Below the pieces are notes generated by a model, which was given only the letters and a program-made list of their open reading frames with translations, had not been told where the DNA came from and did not search any database. Both the position numbers and the translations under genes were made by a program. 64,000 bases of DNA, from positions 24,038 to 88,037 of the forward strand of contig JAZRVF010000002.1 of NCBI GenBank assembly GCA_045599005.1. Direction: 5' to 3'. This document shows positions 47,918 to 57,237 of this stretch, one piece after another. This stretch comes from Treponema_I sp045599005 (GTDB lineage Bacteria > Spirochaetota > Spirochaetia > Treponematales > Treponemataceae). Every line of letters begins with the position of its first letter. The first letter of the stretch is position 1.

Positions 47918-49174
47918 ATGATAAAGTCTTTTTCTGCTTCGAATTATAAAAACATAGAAGCCGATGATCTTGAATTCGGTAAGGTAAATATTCTTATTGG
48001 TCCAAACAATGTAGGTAAGACAAATTTCATTCAGGCTGTTTCTTTTCTGTCTCAGGTTCTCAGAAAAACTGCAGAGCCCAACGGAAATTCCTGTTTTCTC
48101 AGTCATCTTGGTGATCTGGGATGGTCGCGGATACTGAAAAAAGGTGCTGATTCAAGAGTTGTTTCTTTTAAGTGGGATATAGAGATCGGCTCCCAACGGC
48201 TTTCTTATGTTTTTGATTTTAATGTGGGAATAAATTCTTTTGAGGATTTCAGGATCATCAAAGAAGAGCTGACAGAATCTTTTACGAGAGGCCAATACGC
48301 TGAACCCTATAATTATTTTAAATGTCATTCCCAGTCAATAGGACAGGGTGTTTTTTCCTCAGCAACAAAAAAAGGTCAGGCTAACCGGCGCATTCAGTTT
48401 GAACTGGACAGTCATGAAACAATTTTTAAACAGTTTAAGGATATTCTGATTGCGAATGAGGAAATTTATGATGATCCACTGGTCAGAAAAAATGTCGGCG
48501 AACTGGTGAAAAAGATAGAAGATTATTTTGCCCGTTTCTGCTGCTGTTCCTGTGCCCAGCTGAATCTTCAGAAAATCAGGGAATCTGTTCCTCTTGTCAG
48601 TCATGACACTTTTCTTAAGTCGGACGGTTCGAACTTTACTTCAATCTATAATCTGTTCAAATCCCGTAATCTTAACTGGCACATAGATTATGTTGAAAGA
48701 ATGAAACAGCTTATGCCGGATCTGAAACTGGCGGACGTTGTCAGCGAATTTGAAAAACTTTGTTTTAAGCTCTCCTTCGGGGACGGAACCTTTGATCTGT
48801 CGGAGCTTTCTGACGGAACAATAAAAGCCCTTGTCCTCAACCTGCTCATAAACATGCCCCACGAGGAATCAAAGTCCTTGCTTGCGATTGACGAGCCTGA
48901 ATCAAATCTGCACCCTGCCTGGCAGAAGGTTGTTGGACAGTGGATCCTGAATTCCAATTCTTTCAGTCAATGTTTTATCAGTACCCATTCTCCTGATTTT
49001 CTCGATTCCTTTACAGAAGATTTCAAGACCGGCAAAGTGGATGTGTTTGTTTTTTCAGCAGAAGGAAAAATCAGGAACATTTCCTACGACAGCATAAAGG
49101 AAGATCTGGGAAATTGGGAACTTGGTGACCTGTACAGAACAAACGATCCTGCACTTGGTGGCTGGCCGTGGTAG
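47918..49174 (+). CDS. AAA15-type ATP-binding protein of a two-gene defence-like pair
   Basis: 418 residues. ABC/SMC-like ATPase of the OLD/RecF-related AAA15/21 group: Walker A IGPNNVGKTN near residue 28, a long middle with the Cys-rich FARFCCCSCAQLN, signature-like SELSDGTIKALV, Walker B LLAIDEPESNLHP and switch STHSPDFLDSF. Such ATPases act with a nuclease or TOPRIM partner in several phage-defence systems. The next gene overlaps its end by seven bases. The start is placed by promoter geometry; no ribosome site. Confidence 0.87.
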   Translation: MIKSFSASNYKNIEADDLEFGKVNILIGPNNVGKTNFIQAVSFLSQVLRKTAEPNGNSCFLSHLGDLGWSRILKKGADSRVVSFKWDIEIGSQRLSYVFDFNVGINSFEDFRIIKEELTESFTRGQYAEPYNYFKCHSQSIGQGVFSSATKKGQANRRIQFELDSHETIFKQFKDILIANEEIYDDPLVRKNVGELVKKIEDYFARFCCCSCAQLNLQKIRESVPLVSHDTFLKSDGSNFTSIYNLFKSRNLNWHIDYVERMKQLMPDLKLADVVSEFEKLCFKLSFGDGTFDLSELSDGTIKALVLNLLINMPHEESKSLLAIDEPESNLHPAWQKVVGQWILNSNSFSQCFISTHSPDFLDSFTEDFKTGKVDVFVFSAEGKIRNISYDSIKEDLGNWELGDLYRTNDPALGGWPW

Positions 49175-49998
49175 ACAGAGAGTTTGTCCCCTGTTTTTTT
49201 ACCGGCGGCTATACTGAAGCCGGAGAGATGCAGCAGTTTCTCAGAAAGATCAATGACAGATTTTCTTACAGACAGTGTTTCCCGAATAAAACAAAGAAAA
49301 GAAAGGGAATGCCGAAAGAAATCTCTTCCGAATTCAGTGGTCTTACCGGGGATTCTCTGATTGAAAAAGTTGTAAGCATTCTGGAAAAACATAAGACGGA
49401 TGAGGAATATTCATCATGCAGATTTCTGATAATTGAGGATGATCTTGATTTTCGCTTCAAGAATATGGATGAAGAACAGAAGAAAGAAGATCTGGAAGCG
49501 ACTGTTCAGAAAATTCAGAAGGTTCTGCCTGGTGTGAAAGTTCTGTTCCTGTTTGCCTGCCCGGAAATAGAATCCTGGTTTATTGCCGATTGGAATAATG
49601 GTTTCGGTTGTGTAAGTGAAGATTCTCCTTTTCTGAGTAATCTGAAAAATAAAACGAAGAAAATGTTTCTCCATGAATTGAAGCTTGAGATTGATGAAAC
49701 GCTGCTGAAAGGATGCAATGGTAATCCGGAAGAATTTCCAGAGGTGAATGAGGATTCGGTAAAATTGAGTGAAGCAATCCAGGGATTTGTAAAGACAGAT
49801 GTTCCCAGCCGTATAAAGAGTAACAATTCTTCTGTTTTTTCAGAAATATCAGCAGCGGAAGACATCTGTTACTCAAAAAGAAGACACGGTTCCTTCATGC
49901 TGAGGTGCATAAAACCGGAGGAAGTGAAAAAACACTGCCGGCTGTACTTTGCGGGGTTCTATGAGGAGCTGAGAGGAAGGGAAAAGGGAAAAGGCTGA
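49168..49998 (+). CDS. DUF4276-like/TOPRIM-like partner of the AAA15 ATPase
   Basis: 276 residues from GTG 49168, overlapping the ATPase stop, so translation is coupled. The opening FVPCFFTGGYTEAGEMQQFL has the Gly-x-Thr-Glu glutamate of DUF4276/TOPRIM folds, followed by a strand ending IIEDDLD (the acidic pair) and FACPEIESWFIAD, the family's ExxSWF-type motif. TOPRIM-like partners of AAA15 ATPases are usually nucleases that kill or halt the infected cell. I recognise the layout, not a named system; activity is inferred. Confidence 0.65.
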   Translation: MVDREFVPCFFTGGYTEAGEMQQFLRKINDRFSYRQCFPNKTKKRKGMPKEISSEFSGLTGDSLIEKVVSILEKHKTDEEYSSCRFLIIEDDLDFRFKNMDEEQKKEDLEATVQKIQKVLPGVKVLFLFACPEIESWFIADWNNGFGCVSEDSPFLSNLKNKTKKMFLHELKLEIDETLLKGCNGNPEEFPEVNEDSVKLSEAIQGFVKTDVPSRIKSNNSSVFSEISAAEDICYSKRRHGSFMLRCIKPEEVKKHCRLYFAGFYEELRGREKGKG

Positions 49999-50056
49999 TT
50001 TTTCTGAAAGGGTGTGGAGGAGATTTAAATTAGCACTTTAAATCGCCACCATAGTC

Positions 50057-50071
50057 TGATATATTAAAACT
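50057..50071 (+). promoter_or_regulatory. Extended -10 promoter of the DUF4143 gene, leaderless layout
   Basis: TGA plus TATATT (50057-50065), six bases, ATG at 50072. No ribosome site between. Confidence 0.5.
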
Positions 50072-51277
50072 ATGATCAAGCGTGAAATCTCAGAACAGAT
50101 TGCAACTTATATGACCCAGTATTTTGCAGTCACAGTTTTTGGTCCCCGTCAATGCGGAAAGACTACACTGGCAAAAAATCTGTTCAGTGAATTCTCCTAT
50201 GCGAATCTTGAAGATATAAACACAAGAATTCTGGCAAAGGAAGATCCGGAAGAATTTTTCACACGTTTTCCAGAACCTGTGATTATTGATGAAATTCAAC
50301 GAGTACCGGAACTTTTAAGCACAGTTCAGGTCAGGATCGACAGATTCAGAAAAAAAGGGCAGTACATCATTACAGGAAGTCAGCAGATTTCATTAAAAAG
50401 TTCCATTTCACAGTCTCTTGCCGGCCGTACTGCCATAGTTCAAATGCAGGCACTTTCAATGCACGAGCTCAAGACAGCTGGTATTGAAATGGAAAGGGAT
50501 GTCCAGCTTGTATCTGGCTTTATGCCCTATCTTTTTACTCAAAGTGGTCTTTCGCCTTTTGATTACTATAAAAACTATGTAAATACTTATCTCGAACGTG
50601 ATATCGCACAGATTGGTGCCGTTCAGGATTTAACAAGATTCAGGAAATTTATGAGACTGCTTGCAGGAAGAATTGGTCAGCTTGTAAACAATTCCGCAAT
50701 TGCACAGGAAGTTGGTGTTTCCAGCGTTACAATCGGTTCCTGGATCTCGATACTGGAGTCTTCTCATATTATTTTTGTTCTGCAGCCATGGTATATAAAC
50801 AGAACCAGCCAGATAGTAAAAACCCCTAAGATATATTTTTGCGATACAGGCCTTGCCGCATATCTTCTTGAAATCGAAAGTCCATCCCAGATGCAGCGGG
50901 ATCCTCTTATGGGAAATCTTTTTGAAAATCTTGTTTTCCTGGAAGCATTAAAAACCAGACTGAACACAGGCTGCGAACCTGATTTATATTTTTTTAGGAA
51001 CAGCAAGGGCTTGGAAGTGGATATTCTGCTTTCGGAACGTAACAGACTTGAACTTTTTGAAATAAAAAGCGGTAAAGCAATCAATGCGGAATTTACGGCA
51101 AATATGAAAAAGTTTTCACAATTATACAGTGATCATATAACTGACTCGGAAACCAAAGGAACAGTAATTTACAGCGGTGAAAATTACCTGAATGTGAACG
51201 GATACGAGTATCTGAATTTTCATGAGATTCATAGGAAGTTTATGAGAAAAGAAGAAAAGTTTACATTGGAATTTTGA
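50072..51277 (+). CDS. AAA_14/DUF4143 ATPase
   Basis: 401 residues. N-terminal AAA_14: Walker A VFGPRQCGKTTLAKNL, Walker B EPVIIDEIQRVPEL, sensor-like YIITGSQQISL. After a winged helix-like segment (NNSAIAQEVGVSSVTIGSW) comes the C-terminal DUF4143 nuclease-like domain with LYFFRNSKGLEVDILL and ELFEIKSGKA, a PD-(D/E)XK-type D...ExK. The family is common in anaerobes and spirochaetes in many copies, with no firm function. Probably monocistronic. Last gene before the AT-rich cluster. Confidence 0.88.
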   Translation: MIKREISEQIATYMTQYFAVTVFGPRQCGKTTLAKNLFSEFSYANLEDINTRILAKEDPEEFFTRFPEPVIIDEIQRVPELLSTVQVRIDRFRKKGQYIITGSQQISLKSSISQSLAGRTAIVQMQALSMHELKTAGIEMERDVQLVSGFMPYLFTQSGLSPFDYYKNYVNTYLERDIAQIGAVQDLTRFRKFMRLLAGRIGQLVNNSAIAQEVGVSSVTIGSWISILESSHIIFVLQPWYINRTSQIVKTPKIYFCDTGLAAYLLEIESPSQMQRDPLMGNLFENLVFLEALKTRLNTGCEPDLYFFRNSKGLEVDILLSERNRLELFEIKSGKAINAEFTANMKKFSQLYSDHITDSETKGTVIYSGENYLNVNGYEYLNFHEIHRKFMRKEEKFTLEF

Positions 51278-51295
51278 GATGGGGTTTTTGACATG

Positions 51296-51304
51296 TGGTA
51301 TAAT
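51296..51304 (+). promoter_or_regulatory. Extended -10 promoter of the polysaccharide cluster
   Basis: TGG plus perfect TATAAT (51299-51304). Leader of about 115 bases before the first gene, AT-rich, with no hairpin I can defend. Confidence 0.5.
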
Positions 51305-51425
51305 AAGGACGTTTTTTAAGCATTTCATTGTTTATAAAATTTTGTATTTGCATTAAAATGTTCATAGAAGTGAACGATAGTTCTGTTCATATAGCAATTT
51401 AGATATTTATAGAGTGGGTGTGTAA

Positions 51426-51953
51426 ATGGAGCAGGATTTAGCGACTTTACAAGTTATTTCGGAAACATTGAAAGAAGATCCTCTGGCAAGTCAGAGAACG
51501 TTGGCAAAAAAGGCGAATATGTCTTTAGGTTTAATGAATGCTATTTTGCAGCGTTTTGTTGAACGTGGCTGGATTATGTTGACGAATGTAAATGGTCGTA
51601 AACTTGCTTATGCGATTACTGCTGAGGGAATATCGGAACTTACAAAAAGAGGTAAATCTTTTGCTTTACGAACATTTAAATTGGCAAATGTTTACAGTGA
51701 AGCATTTTGTAAGAGATTAATCGAAGAAAAAGCTTCTGGTAAAACAAAAGTGATTCTATATGGTGATAGCTATATAAAATTTATTATCAAATATGCCTGT
51801 AGTGAAGTAGGCCTAGGGTTTGAGCAAAAAGAAACAACGGCAAAAGTTTTGGCAGAGGAAGTTTGTCTTGCTGGTGAATTGAATGATGATGATGTTCAGA
51901 AGAAATTGATTGAAAATGGTTGTTTTAATTTAGTTGAGATGGTTTCAAAATGA
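51426..51953 (+). CDS. Winged-helix regulator at the head of the polysaccharide cluster
   Basis: 175 residues. Residues about 8-70 form a winged helix (SQRTLAKKANMSLGLMNAILQRFVERGWIML...YAITAEGISEL), as in MarR/ArsR-like regulators that open exopolysaccharide clusters. The rest is an alpha/beta domain (KTKVILYGDSYIKFIIKYAC) that might bind a nucleotide sugar or similar, which is inference. The ribosome site is weak (GTGGGTG). It marks the start of the AT-rich block and probably controls it. Confidence 0.78.
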   Translation: MEQDLATLQVISETLKEDPLASQRTLAKKANMSLGLMNAILQRFVERGWIMLTNVNGRKLAYAITAEGISELTKRGKSFALRTFKLANVYSEAFCKRLIEEKASGKTKVILYGDSYIKFIIKYACSEVGLGFEQKETTAKVLAEEVCLAGELNDDDVQKKLIENGCFNLVEMVSK

Positions 51954-52008
51954 AGAAAACCAATAAGGGATTGAGCTTGAATAAATCGTGTAATTTGGGT
52001 GGAATATA

Positions 52009-53460
52009 ATGTTATCCATAAAGAGAAAAAAGGATTATTTTTCCCTCACAATTGCGTTTTTTTGCGTAAGTGTAATGTGTGGAGAAGTTTTGTATATAGC
52101 AAATAATAATATAATAAGTCTCACAACAGGTTTTATAATTGGGTATATTGCTATCTTTTTGCGTCAACTTTTAATTGGAAATTTATATTCCCTATATAGT
52201 TTTTACCTCATAACATCAGCTTTTTTTATGTATGATAAATTTATTGTTGGTCCTATACTTGGAAAAGGCGTAATGTCGATAAATTTTGCTGGAAGATATG
52301 TTTTTCCAGATTGGGTTGGAGAAACTTTTGTATTCATAGCAGCAGTCTCTGTTTTAACCATAGATATATTATATACAATCTATAATGTGAAGAGTAATTA
52401 TTTAATTGGTACTTCAGGAGAAAAGTCAATCTATGATAGTGATAGTTTTATAAGAACTGATAATTTTTATTTCAAATTGGGTCTTATAATAATGGGTTGC
52501 TTTATAGTACCGCTTGTATACAAAATTATTTTGCAGGTACAGCATCAAAAGTCTTTTGCTAATTATGCAATTGCAAATTTCACTGGACAGGAAGATAACA
52601 CTCAATACCCATGGTGGACAAAAGGTTCTGGAACATTTTTTTATATTGGATTTTTACTATTTGTTTATTCTTTTCCAACAGTAAAAAAAGCTAAATATGG
52701 ATATTTTCTTTTCTTTGTAATGATGTTAGTTACAGCATTAAAGGGAGGAAGAGCTTTTTTCTTTACTTATATACTTACCTTACCATTGTTATATAAAAAA
52801 TTATACAATAAAAAGTTATCCAAAAGTGCTTTAGTATTATTAGCAGTATTATGTATTTGTGCTGCAATTCTTTTAGATAATTTCAGATCAAATGTCAGTG
52901 GCAAATTGGAAAGTGATTTTTTGTTGGAGTTTTTAGATGGGCAAACCACTACGATGGGAGTTCCATATGTGTATATTGAAAATCATGGAGATCTGCCATA
53001 TAAACATTTTCCATTTATTTTTAATTATCTGTTAAATCCAATAAGAAGTAAGTTTATTAGTTTTGGTAATAATGCATCAGATATATTAAAACAATCAAAC
53101 AATTATGGTGGAATAGCACTTTACATGTTAAATCCTGATGCACAAGCAATGGGAGGAGGTCTAGGGTTAAATTTCTTAACTGAGGCCTATGATTGTTTTG
53201 GTTATTTTGGAGTGTTCTTTTGGTCTGTAATCTTAGCGATAATAATAAAATCAATAGATTGCATGAAATATACTTCCAAAAATAGAAAATTACTTGTTTT
53301 TACAATATTGATATATCAGTATATTCTTTTTCTTCCTCGTCATTCTTTTTTTGGAATAACAGATCATATCAAATATGTAATAATGTTTTATATATTGTAT
53401 TTATTTCTTGAATGCAGAAAATACATTGGAAAAATTAGATTGAAAGGAGATTCTATATGA
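52009..53460 (+). CDS. wzy: O-antigen/oligosaccharide repeat-unit polymerase (Wzy-like)
   Basis: 483 residues, about eleven to twelve spans, few conserved motifs, a large loop after the seventh span (DNFRSNVSGKLESDFLLEF...) and the NLLTEAYDCFGYFGVFF-type segment near 400 seen in Wzy-like proteins. GGGTGGA six bases before the ATG. It joins repeat units on the outer face of the inner membrane after export by Wzx. Its end overlaps the next gene (ATGA). Confidence 0.82.
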   Translation: MLSIKRKKDYFSLTIAFFCVSVMCGEVLYIANNNIISLTTGFIIGYIAIFLRQLLIGNLYSLYSFYLITSAFFMYDKFIVGPILGKGVMSINFAGRYVFPDWVGETFVFIAAVSVLTIDILYTIYNVKSNYLIGTSGEKSIYDSDSFIRTDNFYFKLGLIIMGCFIVPLVYKIILQVQHQKSFANYAIANFTGQEDNTQYPWWTKGSGTFFYIGFLLFVYSFPTVKKAKYGYFLFFVMMLVTALKGGRAFFFTYILTLPLLYKKLYNKKLSKSALVLLAVLCICAAILLDNFRSNVSGKLESDFLLEFLDGQTTTMGVPYVYIENHGDLPYKHFPFIFNYLLNPIRSKFISFGNNASDILKQSNNYGGIALYMLNPDAQAMGGGLGLNFLTEAYDCFGYFGVFFWSVILAIIIKSIDCMKYTSKNRKLLVFTILIYQYILFLPRHSFFGITDHIKYVIMFYILYLFLECRKYIGKIRLKGDSI

Positions 53461-54359
53461 AACTTCAAATCTCGGAACTTAAAATGAAATTAAAAATTTT
53501 AGTATGTTGTCATAAACAAAGTGAACTTCCAGATAATATTGATAATGTTTTTCTTCCAATTCATGTTGGAGCTGCTATTTCTGATTTAAATCTTGGAATT
53601 CAAAGGGATGATCAGGTAAATGGAGAGTCTTGTGAAAATATTAGTAATAAGAATAAAAATTATTGTGAGCTAACAGCTTTGTATTGGGCTTGGAAAAATA
53701 TTCGTAATGTTTATCCAACTGTCGAATATATTGGATTAAATCATTATCGTCGTTTCTTTAATTTTGATACACCTTCTGCTCATGATTGGAATAGGAAACC
53801 AGTTTATGATGTAAAAAATTATAAGATTGATTATCGAAGATTGAGTAAAATATTAGAATGCGACATGGGGATAATGGCTAAGAAAAAAGTTTATCCTTAT
53901 AGTCTTGCAGTAGATTATTCTGTAGCCCATGTGAGTGATGATCTTAGGATCTTAGGAGAAATTATAAAAGACAATTATACAGATTATTACCCAGCGTTTG
54001 TGAAATATTTTTATTGTAATAATAAATTATCACATTTTAATATGTTTATTTGGAAATATGATGATTTTACCAAATATTGTGAATGGCTTTTTGGTATTCT
54101 TTTCGAGGCAGAGAAAAGAATTGATATTTCAAATTATAGTGCTGTTCAGTCACGTATTTGGGGATATATGGCTGAACGATTATTAAATGTTTATATAGAA
54201 AAAAATGGTATGAAAATGAAGTTTTTTCCTGTAAATATATATAATGATACAACAGAAAGCAATTTTAAATATTGGGCAAATAGAATACGATATAATATTT
54301 CTTTTTTACTTTCTAAACCTAGATTTAGAAATGTATGGATTGAAAAAAATGAAGAATGA
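53457..54359 (+). CDS. DUF4422 glycosyltransferase
   Basis: 300 residues. The start at 53457 is supported by AAAGGAG eight bases before it; another ATG nine codons later (MKLKILVCCHK) matches the usual family N-terminus but has a weaker site. Motifs: ILVCCHKQSELP, NYCELTALYWAWKN and YIGLNHYRRFF, the hallmark of DUF4422 capsular glycosyltransferases. It adds one sugar to the repeat unit in the cytoplasm. Confidence 0.87.
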   Translation: MKLQISELKMKLKILVCCHKQSELPDNIDNVFLPIHVGAAISDLNLGIQRDDQVNGESCENISNKNKNYCELTALYWAWKNIRNVYPTVEYIGLNHYRRFFNFDTPSAHDWNRKPVYDVKNYKIDYRRLSKILECDMGIMAKKKVYPYSLAVDYSVAHVSDDLRILGEIIKDNYTDYYPAFVKYFYCNNKLSHFNMFIWKYDDFTKYCEWLFGILFEAEKRIDISNYSAVQSRIWGYMAERLLNVYIEKNGMKMKFFPVNIYNDTTESNFKYWANRIRYNISFLLSKPRFRNVWIEKNEE

Positions 54360-54374
54360 TATTGGAGTTTTTTT

Positions 54375-55325
54375 ATGGATGAAAGGGGATTAACTTCAAG
54401 TGTGTTAATGGCTACATACAACGGTATGAAATTTCTCATCCCACAGCTGGATTCAATTAGACTTCAAACGGTACCAGCTGATGAGGTTGTTATTTGTGAT
54501 GATGGTTCAACCGATGAAACTGTTGAAACAATAAAAGCGTATATTGAAAAATATAACCTTGTTTCTTGGCATGTTTCTAAAAATAGTGAAAATAAGGGTT
54601 GGATGTTGAATTTTATGGATATGGCGATAAATTGCCATACTGATTTAGTGTTCTTCTCTGATCAGGATGATATTTGGAGTCATAAAAAAATAGAACAAAT
54701 GAAAAATACTATGTCTGAAAATCCAAACATTGATTTGTTATATTCGAACTATAAACTTATCGAAAATATTTCTGCTTCAGATGAACGAGGAGAGTGGAAA
54801 GTTAATGCAAAACCTAAAATTAGACATAATTCAGATATTTTTAAATATTCAATGGTCCGTATGGGATGTGCGTTCTGTTTAAGAAAAACTTTTATAGATG
54901 AAATTAAAGGATTGTACTGGGAGGGGTGTCCTCATGATTCTTTTTTCTATCGAGCAGCCTTAGTTAAAGGTTCCTTATATAATCTTAACTCTATACTTAT
55001 TTACCATAGAATACATGGCAATAATGCAAGTGCTATGACTTTGGCTGAGCAAAAGTCAGCTGATATGTTGACCTATAAACTTGGTAGTGTTCATCATATG
55101 ATAGAATATGCAAATTTGATAGGAAATACAAATGCGGTTGGTATTTTAAATAAAGCCCTAGAATGGAATGAAAAGAGAATTGTCTTTTATGAGAAGCCAA
55201 CTATAAAAAAATATTTAAGGCTTTTGAAATATTTTAAATACTATTTTAGATTTAGGACTTTTCTTAAAGAATTATTTATTGCCTATGCAAATAAAGACGG
55301 GGGTATAAATGAAACAGCAAGTTGA
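54375..55325 (+). CDS. Family 2 glycosyltransferase
   Basis: 316 residues. GT-A fold: SVLMATYNGMKFLIPQLDSI, DEVVICDDGSTDETVE (nucleotide-binding Asp), FFSDQDDIWSHKKIEQM (DxD-type SDQDDIW), then YRAALVKGSLYN and IYHRIHGNNAS. This SDQDDIW form is common in rhamnosyl- or galactosyl-transferases of surface polysaccharides. GGAG before the ATG. Its end overlaps the licD gene by 17 bases. Confidence 0.92.
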   Translation: MDERGLTSSVLMATYNGMKFLIPQLDSIRLQTVPADEVVICDDGSTDETVETIKAYIEKYNLVSWHVSKNSENKGWMLNFMDMAINCHTDLVFFSDQDDIWSHKKIEQMKNTMSENPNIDLLYSNYKLIENISASDERGEWKVNAKPKIRHNSDIFKYSMVRMGCAFCLRKTFIDEIKGLYWEGCPHDSFFYRAALVKGSLYNLNSILIYHRIHGNNASAMTLAEQKSADMLTYKLGSVHHMIEYANLIGNTNAVGILNKALEWNEKRIVFYEKPTIKKYLRLLKYFKYYFRFRTFLKELFIAYANKDGGINETAS

Positions 55326-56148
55326 TGAGGAATATTTAGCAAAATTAAGAAAAATACAATGTTTACAACTAAAAATTGCAAAAGAAATAAAGAGGGTTTG
55401 TGAAGAGAACAGAATATCGTATTTTTTAATTGGAGGAACTTTATTAGGGGCTGTTCGACATAAAGGTTTTATTCCATGGGATGATGATCTAGATATTGGA
55501 ATGAGACGATGTGATTATGATCGGTTTATTGAGATATGCAAGACAGAATTGGGTAAAGAGTTTTTTTTGCAAACTATAGATTCGGATCTTTCATATGGAA
55601 ATTTTTTTGCTAAAATTCGACTTAATGGAACTCACTTTAGAGAGGAGGTTGCTTCTATTATTAATGGAAATGATGGAATATATGTGGATATATTTCCATT
55701 TGATAACACAACGGAAAATGAACAAAAACGCAAAAGATATATAAAACATATAAATACCCTTACTAATCTCTATCGATATAAGAAAGGTTACAAGATGTGG
55801 AATAAGGATTTCCTGCATACTTGTTATTTTTATCTTTTAAAATTTCGTGCTATGTTTAAAACTTATGCCTCTTTGGAAAAACATGTGAATGAAATTGTTT
55901 TCAGTTCAGAAAACACAAGTTATGAATATATGATTAATTATTTCGACTGTACACAGAGAAAGGAGTATCTTAGCATAGAAGGGTTAAATAATTTAATTGA
56001 TTATGCATTTGAAGATGATTATTTTAAGGGACCTTGTGATGCGAAAGAGTATCTTTTAAGGACTTATGGAGATTATATGCAATTACCTCCTGAGGATAAG
56101 CGGTACAATCGTCATAATATAATAAGTATTGATTTTGGAAATTATTAG
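55309..56148 (+). CDS. licD: LicD-family phosphotransferase
   Basis: 279 residues, GGGGG five bases before the ATG. The LicD/fukutin core is plain: YFLIGGTLLGAVRHKGFIPW followed by DDDLDIGMRR, with the catalytic Asp run, then GIYVDIFPFDNT. LicD enzymes move phosphocholine or similar groups from a CDP-carrier onto glycans. The CDP-donor here would come from the TagD-like and aminotransferase genes 1.1-2.2 kb downstream, as no licA/licC is present. Confidence 0.92.
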   Translation: MKQQVDEEYLAKLRKIQCLQLKIAKEIKRVCEENRISYFLIGGTLLGAVRHKGFIPWDDDLDIGMRRCDYDRFIEICKTELGKEFFLQTIDSDLSYGNFFAKIRLNGTHFREEVASIINGNDGIYVDIFPFDNTTENEQKRKRYIKHINTLTNLYRYKKGYKMWNKDFLHTCYFYLLKFRAMFKTYASLEKHVNEIVFSSENTSYEYMINYFDCTQRKEYLSIEGLNNLIDYAFEDDYFKGPCDAKEYLLRTYGDYMQLPPEDKRYNRHNIISIDFGNY

Positions 56149-56149
56149 A

Positions 56150-57217
56150 ATGATATTTGATGATTATGAAATAACAGAATACAAAAAAATTGTTCAAGTA
56201 AGAACGGAATGGGAAATGTTGTTTTTATTACATAATACTTCGTATTGTCAATCATATAACTTTATGAGTTATATTGAGAGGTTTTGTCAGGAAAATGTAT
56301 TTAAGAAACTTTTTTGGGGAAAGTTACGATATATACGAATAAAAAGAAATAATGAATGTTTGCTGATAGCCCCGTTTCTTTTGAGAGGTCAAAAAGCTTA
56401 TTTGTTAGGAGAGAAAGCTCCTGTGGATTACTTTGGTTTTGTCTATGCAAATAATTCCATTGAAAGCTTGGAAATTCTTTTAAGGTATTTAAAATTTAAA
56501 TATAGAATTAAGCATATAAATTTTGGACTTCTGCCAGTTTCACAAACAAGAATAATGGATTTATTCTATGCTCTTTCAACTGAAAAATATCATATAGAAA
56601 CATCGGTGGGGCAAAATGCAGCCTTAGAATATAGTTTTAAGAGTTTTGATGAGTATTTTAAATCTCTTTCAAAAAGTGTTCGACAAAATTATAGGACTGC
56701 AATTAACAGAAGTAAAACTGATGGTATTGAATTTTCTTTCGAATTTTATTCAGAAATTCCGAATTCTGTTATAAAAAGATTTTTGATAGATCACAAAAAT
56801 CGCTTAAATTCACGCTACTCAAATGGTCGTCCAAAAATAATAGAAACATTACTTTCTCCATATAGAAACATTATTTATGGAAAATGGAGAAGGGACCAAC
56901 CGATATATTGGTCTATGAAAGAAAATAAAGATCATATTTTGTGTGTTGCATATTTAAATAAAAAACCTGCAGCTTATTTTTATGGTCTTATTTCAGAGTC
57001 ACTAGGAAAGAGAAGAATTAATTTTTTAAGGGCTTGTGTGAATGTAGAAGAGTTTGGAAAATATTCTCCAGGAATAGTCTTAGGAATTGAATTAATAAAA
57101 CATTTTGGAAATAACTTTGATATATATGATTTTACGATTGGTAATGAACAATATAAATATCAGTTAGGATGTAAGGACTTTGAAAACCTATGGACAACAG
57201 TTGATATATTAAACTAA
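56150..57217 (+). CDS. FemAB/BioF2-like acyl- or aminoacyl-transferase
   Basis: 355 residues from ATG 56150, just after the licD stop. GNAT-like double domain of the FemAB/Acetyltransf_6 group: EYSFKSFDEYFKSLSKSVRQ (family opening of the second half), NYRTAINRSKTDG, then YFYGLISESLGKRRINFLRA and DIYDFTIGNEQYKYQLG near the end. Such enzymes acylate sugars or add amino acids to glycans or lipid precursors. The acyl donor is unknown. Confidence 0.78.
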   Translation: MIFDDYEITEYKKIVQVRTEWEMLFLLHNTSYCQSYNFMSYIERFCQENVFKKLFWGKLRYIRIKRNNECLLIAPFLLRGQKAYLLGEKAPVDYFGFVYANNSIESLEILLRYLKFKYRIKHINFGLLPVSQTRIMDLFYALSTEKYHIETSVGQNAALEYSFKSFDEYFKSLSKSVRQNYRTAINRSKTDGIEFSFEFYSEIPNSVIKRFLIDHKNRLNSRYSNGRPKIIETLLSPYRNIIYGKWRRDQPIYWSMKENKDHILCVAYLNKKPAAYFYGLISESLGKRRINFLRACVNVEEFGKYSPGIVLGIELIKHFGNNFDIYDFTIGNEQYKYQLGCKDFENLWTTVDILN

Positions 57218-57237
57218 TCAAAAGGAGTAAAAAGCGT

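Noticed and set aside
46401..51277. Mobile-element ends round the defence patch
   Set aside because: I looked for transposase genes, terminal inverted repeats and tRNA-anchored attachment sites and saw none; the Rpn protein is a nuclease of the transposase-like PD-(D/E)XK group, not an insertion sequence.
51287..51304. TTGACA followed by TATAAT as a normal promoter of the polysaccharide cluster
   Set aside because: Only six bases separate the two hexamers; the extended -10 (TGG plus TATAAT) alone is the better reading.
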